Positions 51,770-61,947 of a DNA stretch of 64,000 nt are shown one piece after another. Made by a program: the position numbers and the translations under genes. Numbering within the stretch: the stretch's first letter is position 1; each line of letters starts with the position of its first letter. The stretch spans positions 186,001 to 250,000 of the forward strand of contig CATOSK010000006.1 in assembly GCA_951812535.1 (NCBI GenBank), given 5' to 3'. The DNA comes from an uncultured Dehalococcoidia bacterium. GTDB lineage: Bacteria; Chloroflexota; Dehalococcoidia; Lucifugimonadales; UBA3495. The notes under the pieces are model-generated. The model made no database searches, was not told the DNA's origin, and saw only the letters and a program-made list of their open reading frames with translations.

Positions 51770-53143
51770 ATGGGTTTCACCCGGCGTCTGGCCGAATACG
51801 TGCATGGCTTTTCCAGCGGCCCACCTCTGCCTCCGGACGTGGCGGAGCGGGCCAAGGAAATGATGGTCAACGCCGCCGCTGTTGCCCTGGCGGCAGCGGC
51901 CCAGCCGGAAAGCCGCACCATCACCAGGTTCGCCCAGGATATGCAGGGCAACGGAAAATGCACCATCATCGGGATGGGGCTGCGGTCGTCCCCGGTGTAC
52001 GCGGCTCTGGCCAACGGGACGATGGTACACCTGCTGGACTTCGACGACGAGGTCGCCGGGCGGGGCATTCACCCATCGGGGGCGGTTCTTCCGGTGGTGA
52101 TGGCGCTGGGAGAGATGAACGGGTCGCCGGGGGCGGACGTCCTGGCGGCCTACGTGCTGGGCTGCGAGGTCATCGCCAAGTTGGAGGGGGTCGGTGCCGC
52201 CGGCTGGTGGAGCGTTCAATCCAAGTCCTTATCAAGCGGGGCAGCGGGAGCCATCGGGGCCGCCTCCGCCGCCTCCGCCGTGCTGGGTCTCGACGTGCAG
52301 CAAACGGAAAACGCGCTGGGGCTCGCCTGTGGGGCTGCGGGGGGCGGCGCAGGCGTCCTTCCCACCGGGGCGAGAGCGTTGCAAAGGGGGCAGGCGGCCA
52401 TGACCGGGGTGCTCTCCGGGATGCTGGCCCAGCAGGGCATCGCCGCTCCGCCGGGAGCGATGGAAGCGGCGGGGGGCTGGCTGGACACCCATTGGGGTGC
52501 TGGGCAGGCCGAATCCGAATGGGCGGACCGGTTCTTCAGCGGCCTGGGCAACCCCTACGGAGTTATGGACCCTGGCGTCACGATGAAGTTTTATCCTTGC
52601 GCGACGGCCAGCCATACTACGGTGGAGGCGCTGCTTCAGTTGATGCAGCAGTACCAGATCCAGGCTTCCGATGTTGCGTCGGTCCACGTCAGCGTGGCAC
52701 AGGAAGCTTTGAATGTGCTGCCCTATCCCACTCCGGCCAACGGTGCCGAGGCCAAGGCATGCCTCAGCTACATCGCGGCGGCTACTCTGCTCCACGGGCA
52801 TCCTCTCATCGACCATTTCTCCGACCTCGCAGTGCAGGACTCGGATGTGCGGCAGGCCATGGACCGGGTGACGGTGGAGGCCTCTGAGACCGCCACTCTG
52901 CTGATCCCCAACCCCAGCACGGTGGCGGTGGAGTTGACCGACGGGCGCATCCTGCGGCACCGGGCCGAGTACGCCCGCGGCTACCCGCAGCTTCCCCTGG
53001 ACCGCGAGGAGATGGACGCCAAGTTCCTGTACTGCTCCCGGTACATCCTTCCCGCCGACCACATCGAGGAGGCCATCGACAGCTTCCGCGGGTTGGAAGA
53101 CATCGTCAACGTCACCGGCATGGCCTCTGTCCTGGGGGGATAG
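51770..53143 (+). CDS. MmgE/PrpD family protein
   Basis: 457 aa; GTMVHLLDFDDEVAGRGIHPSGAVLPVVMALGE; LGLACGAAGG; KFYPCATASHTTVEALL. Confidence 0.92.
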   Translation: MGFTRRLAEYVHGFSSGPPLPPDVAERAKEMMVNAAAVALAAAAQPESRTITRFAQDMQGNGKCTIIGMGLRSSPVYAALANGTMVHLLDFDDEVAGRGIHPSGAVLPVVMALGEMNGSPGADVLAAYVLGCEVIAKLEGVGAAGWWSVQSKSLSSGAAGAIGAASAASAVLGLDVQQTENALGLACGAAGGGAGVLPTGARALQRGQAAMTGVLSGMLAQQGIAAPPGAMEAAGGWLDTHWGAGQAESEWADRFFSGLGNPYGVMDPGVTMKFYPCATASHTTVEALLQLMQQYQIQASDVASVHVSVAQEALNVLPYPTPANGAEAKACLSYIAAATLLHGHPLIDHFSDLAVQDSDVRQAMDRVTVEASETATLLIPNPSTVAVELTDGRILRHRAEYARGYPQLPLDREEMDAKFLYCSRYILPADHIEEAIDSFRGLEDIVNVTGMASVLGG

Positions 53144-53220
53144 CCAGTCCAGGCCCTTTTTGTCCCAGCGCCGGGAGGCCCAACAGGTTCCCCCATCTAT
53201 CACAACCGGGAGGATATGCG

Positions 53221-54189
53221 ATGAAAGCGGTCAGAGCCCACGAAATCGGCGGCCCAGAAGTCCTGAAGTATGAGGATATCCCCGAAGCCTCCCCCGGACC
53301 GGGAGAGGCGCTGCTGGACATCCGGTCCATCGGGGTCAACTACACCGACGTTTCCAGCCGCAAGGGTACCAACCCTCCGCCCAGCCTGCCGTGGACGCCG
53401 GGTCGGGAGGCGGCGGGAGTGGTCAAGGCGGTGGGCGATGGCGTCACCGAGGTGGCGGTGGGCGACCGGGTGGCCTACGCCATGCACACCGGGTCCTACT
53501 CCCAGGAGGCCGTCGTTCCGTCGTGGCTCCTGGTGCGCCTGCCCGATGGTGTGGAATTCGCCACCGGAGCGGCGACGATGCTCCAGGCCATGACGGCCCA
53601 TTTCCTCACCTTCGGAATCACCCGATTGAATCCGGGGGACTCGGCCCTGGTACACGCCGGGGCGGGCGGCGTCGGGCTGCTCCTGATCCAGATGCTGAAG
53701 AAGGTGGGACTCCACGTCTTCACCACAGTATCCACCGGGGACAAGGCCCAACTCGCCCGGGACGCCGGCGCCGACGTGACCATCAACTACACCGAAGCGG
53801 ACTTTGCCGAAGAGGTCAGGAAGGCGACGGGCGGGACAGGCATTCGCATCGTCTTCGACGCGGTGGGCCGCACCACCTTCGACGACAGCATCAAGTGCCT
53901 GGGACGCCGGGGCCACATGGCGTTCTACGGCCAGGCCAGCGGTCCGGTGGGACCCATCGACTCCGGCGTCCTGCGGAACGGGTCGCTGTTCCTGACCCGT
54001 CCCAGCCTGGGTGACTACACGGCGACCCGTGAGGAACTGCTGCAGCGGGCCGACGAGTGTCTCAACTGGGTGCAGTCCGGCGAGCTCAAGCTGCACATCG
54101 GTTTGGAGCTGCCCCTTTCCGATGCCGCCGAGGCCCACCGGCAGTTGGAGGGGCGGATGACCACCGGGAAGATTCTGCTGACGCCGTAG
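53221..54189 (+). CDS. quinone oxidoreductase (zinc-independent MDR family)
   Basis: MKAVRAHEIGGPEVLKYEDIPEASPGPGEALLDIRSIGVNYTDVSSRKG; VHAGAGGVGLLLIQMLKKVG. Confidence 0.94.
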   Translation: MKAVRAHEIGGPEVLKYEDIPEASPGPGEALLDIRSIGVNYTDVSSRKGTNPPPSLPWTPGREAAGVVKAVGDGVTEVAVGDRVAYAMHTGSYSQEAVVPSWLLVRLPDGVEFATGAATMLQAMTAHFLTFGITRLNPGDSALVHAGAGGVGLLLIQMLKKVGLHVFTTVSTGDKAQLARDAGADVTINYTEADFAEEVRKATGGTGIRIVFDAVGRTTFDDSIKCLGRRGHMAFYGQASGPVGPIDSGVLRNGSLFLTRPSLGDYTATREELLQRADECLNWVQSGELKLHIGLELPLSDAAEAHRQLEGRMTTGKILLTP

Positions 54190-54298
54190 GTAAGCGTCCG
54201 AAAAGGAAGCGTCCGGAAGAGAAGCGTCCGGCTATGTTGGCTGAATTCGGTGCGTTGCCTATAATGGGGGCGTTCCATTCTTTGGGGAGGTCAACCAA

Positions 54299-54625
54299 AT
54301 GTATTTGCTGAGAAGAATAGCCAGGACCCAGCCAGGAAAAGCCTGGGAAGTCGCCGCGTATTTGTCCAAGATCTGCGAGGCCTATGAAGGGAACGGCCGT
54401 CCCAAGGCCACCATCTCCGTGGGCGGTCCCGGGCTGGCGGGCAGCGTCGACGTGGCCTACGCCGAGTGGACCCAGGATAGCATCGCCCCCAACTGGCGGC
54501 AGAAGATCCCGGAAGCAGTCCGCACCAACAACGCCAAGATGCAGGCGCTTCTCACCTCCTACGAGTTGGAAATCTACGAGGTGGTGAATGACGAGAAGCT
54601 TCAGGACCGGAACATCGTCGTCTAG
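54299..54625 (+). CDS. hypothetical alpha-beta barrel-like protein (108 aa)
   Basis: MYLLRRIARTQPGKAWEVAAYLSKICEAYEGNGRPKATISVGG. Confidence 0.6.
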   Translation: MYLLRRIARTQPGKAWEVAAYLSKICEAYEGNGRPKATISVGGPGLAGSVDVAYAEWTQDSIAPNWRQKIPEAVRTNNAKMQALLTSYELEIYEVVNDEKLQDRNIVV

Positions 54626-54726
54626 GACAATCGCCAACCCGGCAGAAAGGCCGCTTTCTTTGTTGACACTGCGTTGACACTGCCGGAAAGGCGCTCCTAT
54701 ACTCGAAACCAACATTCGAATTTGCA

Positions 54727-55049
54727 AAGGCTGCGATGGGGAGTAGTAGCTCTTCCAGCGAGGCACAGAGAGCCGGGTAAGGTGAGAGCCGGCGCCAGGC
54801 GCGGAAGAGGGAATGGACCCCGGAGCCTCAGGTTGAACCGATGGGTTGGGTTTCCTGAAAGCACCCGTCCATCCCAGTAGGCCGGGACGCGTGGGCTGCG
54901 TTAAGGGCCCGCGGCACAGAGGCCAGGTAGACCCAGGGCCTCTCCGCCGGTTGAGAAGCTGACGACGCTCCGTCTACGCCCAAGAGCAAGTCGGCAAAGA
55001 GGGTGGCAACACGGATAGCCCCGTCCCTTGTGGACGGGGCTATTTTTTT
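54727..55049 (+). promoter_or_regulatory. T-box leader RNA, predicted Trp specifier (UGG), with terminator
   Basis: GCGATGGGGAGTAGTAGC, CAGAGAGCCGGGTAAGGTGAGAGCCGGC, specifier context GGAA-TGG-ACC (TGG 54814-54816), T-box AGAGGGTGGCAACACGG (54998-55014), terminator AGCCCCGTCC-cttgt-GGACGGGGCT-ATTTTTTT. Confidence 0.88.
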
Positions 55050-55053
55050 GGAG

Positions 55054-55269
55054 ATGCAAGTAATGGACAGGGCTTCGGTTCGATACATCGTAGACGCCGA
55101 TGGCAAGAAGACAGCCGTGGTGCTCCCCGTCGAAGAATTCGACCGTCTCGTGGAACACCTGGAAGACCTGGAGGATGCGTTGGCCCTAGACAAGACAATG
55201 GGCCAGACCCGGGACTTCGCTCCCTATGAGGAAATCCGGAGAGAGCTCAAGGATGAAGGGCGGATTTGA
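55054..55269 (+). CDS. Phd/RelB-like antitoxin
   Basis: VRYIVDADGKKTAVVLPVEEFDRLVEHLEDLEDALALDKTMGQTRDFAPYEEIRREL. Confidence 0.8.
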   Translation: MQVMDRASVRYIVDADGKKTAVVLPVEEFDRLVEHLEDLEDALALDKTMGQTRDFAPYEEIRRELKDEGRI

Positions 55270-55526
55270 GATACCGGATACAGATCGAATCCCGTGCCCG
55301 ACGAGATTTGAGAGCGCTACCCACCCAGATCTTGCGGCGGGTGGATGCCACGATCATGAACCTGGAGAACGATCCCATACCGCAAGGATCGGCCAGGGTT
55401 CGAGGCAGAATTGGAGATGGTTGGGGGGTAAGAGTGGGGGATTATCGAATTTTGTACACGGTGGACCACGAACACATGGTTGTCACGATCTACCGGGTAA
55501 GACACCGGCGGGAAGTCTACCGTTGA
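55266..55526 (+). CDS. RelE/ParE-like toxin
   Basis: RIQIESRARRDLRALPTQILRRVDATIMNLENDP...GWGVRVGDYRILYTVDHEHMVVTIYRVRHRREVYR; overlaps antitoxin stop. Confidence 0.88.
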   Translation: MRYRIQIESRARRDLRALPTQILRRVDATIMNLENDPIPQGSARVRGRIGDGWGVRVGDYRILYTVDHEHMVVTIYRVRHRREVYR

Positions 55527-55588
55527 CCTGAATCCGGGTCCCAGTCTGCCAAGCAGCAACACACCGCAGAGGAGCCAAGTTTACGCCG

Positions 55589-57049
55589 ATGTACTACCCA
55601 ACCCTGGAAGAAGTTAAGGCCCTGGCCGGCCAGGGCAACCTGGTGCCGGTGTACCGCTCTATCAACGCCGACTTGGAAACGCCGGTGTCGGCCTACCTGA
55701 AGGTGGCTCGCGGCCCCTATTCCTACCTGCTGGAAAGCGTGGAGGGTGGGGAGCGTCTGGGCCGGTACAGCTTCATCGGCACCGAGCCCTACAAGGTCAT
55801 CAAGACCGGCCCTGACCTCCCGGAGGGCGAGGTTGACCCGCTCACGCTGGTGGAACAGGAGATGGCCCAGTACGAGCTCATCCCCGTGGACGGCCTGCCC
55901 GGGTTTCACGGGGGAGCGGTGGGCTACCTGGCCTACGACGCCATCCGCTACTTCGAGCCGCGAGTGCCGCCCATGCCGGAGGACCCCCAGGGTCTGCCCG
56001 AGTCGGTGTTTATGTTCGGGGAGACCATCCTCATCTTCGACCACCTGCGCCACGACATCAAGGTGGTCAGCCACGCCCACCTCCACGGCGACGTGGAGAA
56101 GGCGTACGCCGAGGCCACCGCCCGCATCGACGCGATGGTGGACCGTCTTTCCCATCCCCTGGTTCTGCCGCCGGAACTGCAGAACGGGGATTTCGGGGCC
56201 ACCGCGGGGGCGCAGGTGGAGTCCAACTTCACCCCGGAGCGGTACGCCGGCGTCATCGAAAAGTGCATCGAATACGTTTACGCTGGGGACATCATCCAGG
56301 TGGTGAACTCCCAGCGGTTCTCCCGGCGCACCGGCGCCCATCCTTTCCAGGTCTACCGGGCGCTGCGGAGCGTTAATCCGTCTCCCTACATGTACTACCT
56401 CGACTTGGACGGATTCCAGATCGTCGGCGCGGCCATCGAGACCGTCGTCAAAGTGGAGGACGGTATCGCCGCCACCCATCCCATCGCCGGGACGAGACCC
56501 CGGGGCCAGACTCCAGGAGAAGACCAGGCCAACGAGGTCGAGCTGAAGACCAGCGAAAAGCAGCGGGCGGAACACATCATGCTGGTGGACCTGGGCCGCA
56601 ACGACATCGGGCGGGTCAGCGTCCCCGGAACGGTGTCGGTGACCCAATTGATGGAAGTCGAGCGGTTCTCCCACGTCATGCACCTCGTTTCCCATGTGGA
56701 AGGCGAGCTGAAGCCGGACATGACCCCCTACGACGCGCTCCGCTCCTGCTTCCCCGCCGGAACGGTATCCGGCGCCCCCAAGATCCGGGCGATGGAGATA
56801 ATTTCCGAGGTCGAGGGCCAGAAGCGCGGCCCCTACGGCGGCGCGGTGGGGTACTTCAGCTTCTCCGGCAACATGGACACCGCCCTGGTCCTCCGCACCG
56901 GCATCTACAAGGACGGAATGATGTACGTGCAGGCCGGCGGCGGCGTCGTGGCCGACAGCGTGGCCGAGGACGAGTACATGGAGACCATCCACAAGTCCGG
57001 CGCGCTGATGCGGGCCATCGACGTTGCCGAAGGGCGGGTCGCCATCTAG
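55589..57049 (+). CDS. trpE: anthranilate synthase component I
   Basis: GRYSFIGTEPY; PIAGTRPRGQTPGEDQANEVELKTSEKQRAEHIMLVDLGRNDIGRVS; FPAGTVSGAPKIRAMEII. Confidence 0.97.
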   Translation: MYYPTLEEVKALAGQGNLVPVYRSINADLETPVSAYLKVARGPYSYLLESVEGGERLGRYSFIGTEPYKVIKTGPDLPEGEVDPLTLVEQEMAQYELIPVDGLPGFHGGAVGYLAYDAIRYFEPRVPPMPEDPQGLPESVFMFGETILIFDHLRHDIKVVSHAHLHGDVEKAYAEATARIDAMVDRLSHPLVLPPELQNGDFGATAGAQVESNFTPERYAGVIEKCIEYVYAGDIIQVVNSQRFSRRTGAHPFQVYRALRSVNPSPYMYYLDLDGFQIVGAAIETVVKVEDGIAATHPIAGTRPRGQTPGEDQANEVELKTSEKQRAEHIMLVDLGRNDIGRVSVPGTVSVTQLMEVERFSHVMHLVSHVEGELKPDMTPYDALRSCFPAGTVSGAPKIRAMEIISEVEGQKRGPYGGAVGYFSFSGNMDTALVLRTGIYKDGMMYVQAGGGVVADSVAEDEYMETIHKSGALMRAIDVAEGRVAI

Positions 57050-57096
57050 TCCAGCAACCAGGCGATAATCCGAGAAACGGGAAAGGAGAAAGGGTC

Positions 57097-57536
57097 ATGC
57101 TGAAGTCGATGTTTCACACCGGGTTCATAGTGGATGACGTGGAGGAGGCGGTGGATTTCTACACCAACGTTCTGGGGTTCCGGGTGGCAATGCGGATGGA
57201 GCGCCAGGGAGAGTTCATCGACCAGGTGCTCGGGTTCGACGGGGCCCACATCAAGGGAGCTTTTGTCGACCTGGGGGAGGGACACCAGCTCGAGTTGATC
57301 CAGTACATCAACCCGCCCAGCGGCCCCGGTGGAATCAACCGCAACGATTTGGGAGCGGCGCACCTGGCCTTCTACGTCGAGGACATCGACGCCTTCCACG
57401 CGGAAAAGTCGGAGCAAGGACTCCGTCCGGTCAACCCGCCCGCCCCCAACTACGACGAGAACGGCAACCTGTTCCGCAAGGTGATGTACGCCCAGGACCC
57501 GGACGGCAACTGGCTGGAATTCGTGGAGCTTCTCTG

Positions 57537-57537
<1 letters not shown>
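57097..57537 (+). CDS. VOC family protein (glyoxalase-like)
   Basis: [60 protein letters not shown]. Confidence 0.9.
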
Positions 57538-58106
<569 letters not shown>

Positions 58107-58149
58107 CCGGGAAGGTCAAGCCGAGTCTTCCAAGGAGGGAGGGTTGGCA

Positions 58150-58476
58150 ATGCGGGACGAAATACGTGCCCGGTTGAGCATTTCAGATGCTGGACTGGAA
58201 GATTTTTGCCGGCGCTGGAAAATCACCGAGCTGTCCCTGTTCGGCTCTGCGCTCCGGGAAGACTTCGGACCGGACAGCGACATTGACTTGTTGGTGCGGT
58301 ACGGGCCAGCCCCCAACCGCAGCCTGATGGACCATGTCGCTATGGAACAGGAATTGACAGAGTTGCTGGGACGCAAGGTTGATCTGGTTAGCAAACGGGG
58401 CGTTGAAAACAGCCAGAACTGGATAATCCGCCGGAGCATCCTTGATTCCGCCGAGTTGGTCTATGAATCGGGATGA
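58150..58476 (+). CDS. MNT-type nucleotidyltransferase (minimal NTase; antitoxin of MNT-HEPN module)
   Basis: ELSLFGSALREDFGPDSDIDLLVRYGP: GSxxRxxxxxxSDIDL motif. Confidence 0.88.
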   Translation: MRDEIRARLSISDAGLEDFCRRWKITELSLFGSALREDFGPDSDIDLLVRYGPAPNRSLMDHVAMEQELTELLGRKVDLVSKRGVENSQNWIIRRSILDSAELVYESG

Positions 58477-58804
58477 AGGAACCCTCTTGCAGATAGCCCA
58501 TGCCGCCCGGTTGATTGTTAACTTTTCCCAGGACATGGATGTATCTGGATTCGAACTGGATGCGCTTACCCGGTCGGCTGTGCTGTACCAGTTCGCAATT
58601 CTCGGTGAAGCGGTCAAGCGCTTATCGGACGGTTTTCGGGAAGCCCATCACGAGATTCCATGGTCGGAAGTCGCTGGAATGCGTGACCGCCTGATTCACG
58701 GGTATGATGTTGTTAACCTGGAGCGGGTCTTGGATGCAATATGGCAGGACGTGCCTGCGCTGCTTCAATACATCGAACCGCTACTGCCCGTGGACCCCGC
58801 ATAG
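58463..58804 (+). CDS. HEPN-domain (DUF86/HepT-like) protein
   Basis: LYQFAILGEAVKRLSDGFREAHHEIPWSEVAGMRDRLIHGYDVVNLERVLDAI: RxxxxHxY motif. Confidence 0.9.
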   Translation: MNRDEGTLLQIAHAARLIVNFSQDMDVSGFELDALTRSAVLYQFAILGEAVKRLSDGFREAHHEIPWSEVAGMRDRLIHGYDVVNLERVLDAIWQDVPALLQYIEPLLPVDPA

Positions 58805-58875
58805 ACAACCCCAACCCCTTGGATTACGCTGCCGGTGAAACCAAACTAGGGATGACACTCCAAGGAGCAGAAACC

Positions 58876-60242
58876 ATGCCTACCATTGCTGAACGTCTTT
58901 CCGAGTATTCCGCCGCGACCCACTTCCGTCATTACCCCGATGACGTTGTGCACCTGGCCAAGCGGATGATTATCGACACCATCGGGTGCGCCATCGGCGG
59001 GTACACCAGCGAGCCCAGCAAGATCGCCCGGGATGTGGCTGGGATGGTCACCAGCGCCAATCCCTGCACCATCATCGGTAGCGGCCAGACCAGCAGCCCT
59101 GACCTGGCGACCTTCGCCAACGGCGTGATGATCCGGTACCTGGACTACAACGACGGCTACACCAGCAACGAGTCCGGGCATCCCAGCGACAGCATCGCCG
59201 CCGTCCTGTCGGCCACCGAGATGGCGGGACTGGGCGGACGCCGGGCCATCACGGCCACCGTCATCGCCTACGAGGTCTTCTGCCGCCTGGGGATGCGGCT
59301 CCCATCCGCGCCGAGGGGTTCGACCACGTCACCAACGGCTGCATCGCCAGCGTAGTGGGAGCGGCCCGGTCCCTGGGACTGTCGCCGGAGTTGACCGAGC
59401 AGGCCGTAAACCTGGGGGTCGTGCCCAACATCGCCCTGGGGCAGACCCGGGTCGGCTCCCTGTCTCATTGGAAGGGGTGCGCTTACGCCAACGCTAGCCG
59501 GAACGCCGTTTTCGCGGCCATGCTGGCCCAGCGCGGCCTGACCGGTCCAGCACCCATTTTCGAGGGGGAGTTCGGCTTCTTCCGGGGCGTGTCCCGGGGA
59601 GCGTATGAGCTGGAAGCCTTCGGCGGGAACGGGCAGCCCTTCAAGATTGCCGAGTGCAGCATCAAACGGTTCCCGCTTGGACAGTACTCGCAGACGGTGG
59701 TACAGGGCGCATTGGAGTGCCGCGACCAGATGCCCCAGGTGAATGTGGATGACATCGCCGAGGTGAAGATCCGGACCCTCCAGAAAGCCATTGACATCAT
59801 GGCCGGCGACGACGAGAAATGGCGTCCCCGGACCAGGGAAACCGCCGACCACAGCATGCCCTACACCACCGCCGTGGCCCTGACCCACGGCTACGTGGAC
59901 CAGGGCCACTTCGACGACCGGTTCATCTTCGACGAGCGATTGCTGGACCTGACCAGTCGTGTCAAAGTCGAGGCGTCAGAGGAAGCGGAGCGGCGGGTGC
60001 CGGAAGCGATGCTCTGCTTCGTGGACGTGGTCACCAAGGGCGGCCGGACCTACTCCGCCGAAGTCCCCTACCACAAGGGGCACTACAAGAACCCCATGAC
60101 CGACGCCGAGGTGGAGCAGAAGTTCCGCTCCCTGGCCAAGGACCTGCTGTCCCCGGACCAGACCGACGAGCTTCTGGCCAAGCTGTGGAAGCTGGAAGAG
60201 GTGGAGGACATCGGCGAGGTCCTGCGCCTGACCCGGATCTAG
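58876..60242 (+). CDS. MmgE/PrpD family protein, one frameshift near 59303 in this assembly
   Basis: ORF 58741..59355 (MPTIAERLSEYSAATHFRHYPDDVVHLAKRMIIDTIGCAIGG) continues in ORF 59355..60242; join reads RLP-IRAEGFDHVTNGCIASVVGAARSLGL. Confidence 0.88.
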
Positions 60243-60255
60243 CCGGGTCCGACTC

Positions 60256-60678
60256 CTAAACGGCTGCGAATTTCCGGCCGTCGGGGTAGGTGTAGCCGGC
60301 GTTGTCGGTGAAGGCTCCGACGGCCGGGGTTATCTGCCGGTAGAGGCCCCGCGCCCGCTGCTTCACCACCCCGCCGGCCGCTTCCTTGGTGGGCGTCGGA
60401 TTGGCGTTCTGGTCGTTGTAAATCTGCGACTGGAGCGGGCTTTCGTCTTCCAGCTCCCAGATGCACAGGTAGCGCAGGACGCCTCCCCGGTTCAGGTCGT
60501 CTCCGTCCTCCAGCATGAACCGGCGGGCGCTGATGTATCCGGGTATGGACATGCGCTCGGGCAGGTGCTCCTCGTCGTACCACTTGTTGAAGACTTCATC
60601 GTCTGCTTTGTCCACTTCCATCATCACAACGAGGATGGTGGTTCCGATGGGCTGGGTGGCGTGGCTGTTCTGGGTCAT
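60256..60678 (-). CDS. DUF4286/EthD-like alpha-beta barrel protein
   Basis: ILVVMMEVDKADDEVFNKWYDEEHLPERMSIPGYISARRF. Confidence 0.7.
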   Translation of the reverse strand: MTQNSHATQPIGTTILVVMMEVDKADDEVFNKWYDEEHLPERMSIPGYISARRFMLEDGDDLNRGGVLRYLCIWELEDESPLQSQIYNDQNANPTPTKEAAGGVVKQRARGLYRQITPAVGAFTDNAGYTYPDGRKFAAV

Positions 60679-60707
60679 GTCGTGCTCCTTCTATGGCGTC
60701 GTTGGGA

Positions 60708-61880
60708 CTATTCTATCTCCAGGGTCGCGGCTTCCAGGCCGCAGACCAGTTTTCCGATGGTCTCCAGGCAGCGGTCGTTGGCCGGAGGCATCACCGGACC
60801 GCCCAGCGAGTCCCGGTGCCAGCGCTCCAGGGGACTGCTTTTCAGGAAGCCGCTGCCGCCGGCGAGGCGCATCGCCTGGGTCGTCACGGAAACCCCCAGT
60901 TCCCCGGCAAAGTACTTGGCCTGGTTGATGGCGATGGCCGCGGCATCCTTGTCCCCAGAGACCTTGGCCTCGGCGGCATCCATAAGGAGAAGCCGCCCGG
61001 CCCGCAGGCTGGTTGCCATTTCGCCGATACTGCGCTGGGTCAGGGGATGGTGGATCAATGGCTCGCTGGCGGGCGCGATGACCCGCGTCCTGGCGTACTC
61101 CACGATGTGCTCGTAGGCGCACTCGGCGATTCCCAGGTACACCGCGGCGTATCCTAGGGCGAAACCCGAAAAGTCGGCCTCGAAGAACTGTCCTGGCCTC
61201 CCGATGACCGCCTCCTCAAGAACAAGGCAGTCGTACTGGATGGTGTGGCTGGTGGTGCCGCGCATCCCGGTGGCATTCCAGGGAGCGGTGACCTGCACTC
61301 CAGGGCTGTCCCGGGGGATGAGGGCCGCCAGCAAGCCTTCTCTAGCCGACGCCGCTCCATCCAACACCCCGGATACGAAGCAGTAGTCCGCCGCGTCCCC
61401 CAGGGAACAGAAGTGCTTCAAACCGGAAAACCGGAACCCGTCCCCTTCCATGGCGACGGTTGTGCGGAGGACGAACCGGTCGCGAAAGCTGGACTCCGGC
61501 TCGCTGGTTACCGAGGCGAACAAGACCCCCCGGTCTACCGCATCCCCAAAATAACGCCGCTTCTGCTCCTCGGTGGCCAGCACGTTGATGAATCCGCTGA
61601 GAACGTTGGCGTGCATATTGAAGGTCAGCGCCGTCGACGGACACCCCTTCGCCATTTCCAGGAGGCACCGGGTGTAAGTAACCGGGTCGGCGCCCCACCC
61701 GCCATATTCCTTGGGGACCGTCAGGGAAAGGAGGCCGGCGCCCCGCAGGTCTGCGTAGTTCTCGAAGGGAAAGGACGCTTCGGCGTCATATCCAGCGGCG
61801 CGGCCGGCGAAATTTTCCCGGGACAGGCGGGCAACTTCTGCGACCGCCTTCTCGTTGTGGGTGCGGTGCCTGTTCGTCAA
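60708..61880 (-). CDS. acyl-CoA dehydrogenase family protein
   Basis: LTVPKEYGGWGADPVTYTRCLLEMAKGCPSTALTFNMH; MRLAGGSGFLKSSPLERWHRDSLGG. Confidence 0.93.
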   Translation of the reverse strand: MTNRHRTHNEKAVAEVARLSRENFAGRAAGYDAEASFPFENYADLRGAGLLSLTVPKEYGGWGADPVTYTRCLLEMAKGCPSTALTFNMHANVLSGFINVLATEEQKRRYFGDAVDRGVLFASVTSEPESSFRDRFVLRTTVAMEGDGFRFSGLKHFCSLGDAADYCFVSGVLDGAASAREGLLAALIPRDSPGVQVTAPWNATGMRGTTSHTIQYDCLVLEEAVIGRPGQFFEADFSGFALGYAAVYLGIAECAYEHIVEYARTRVIAPASEPLIHHPLTQRSIGEMATSLRAGRLLLMDAAEAKVSGDKDAAAIAINQAKYFAGELGVSVTTQAMRLAGGSGFLKSSPLERWHRDSLGGPVMPPANDRCLETIGKLVCGLEAATLEIE

Positions 61881-61947
61881 GTGAGACCTGTACTTCTTAC
61901 GTAACCATGGAGATTTTGCCTAGGCACAGACCATTCGGATAAAGTCA

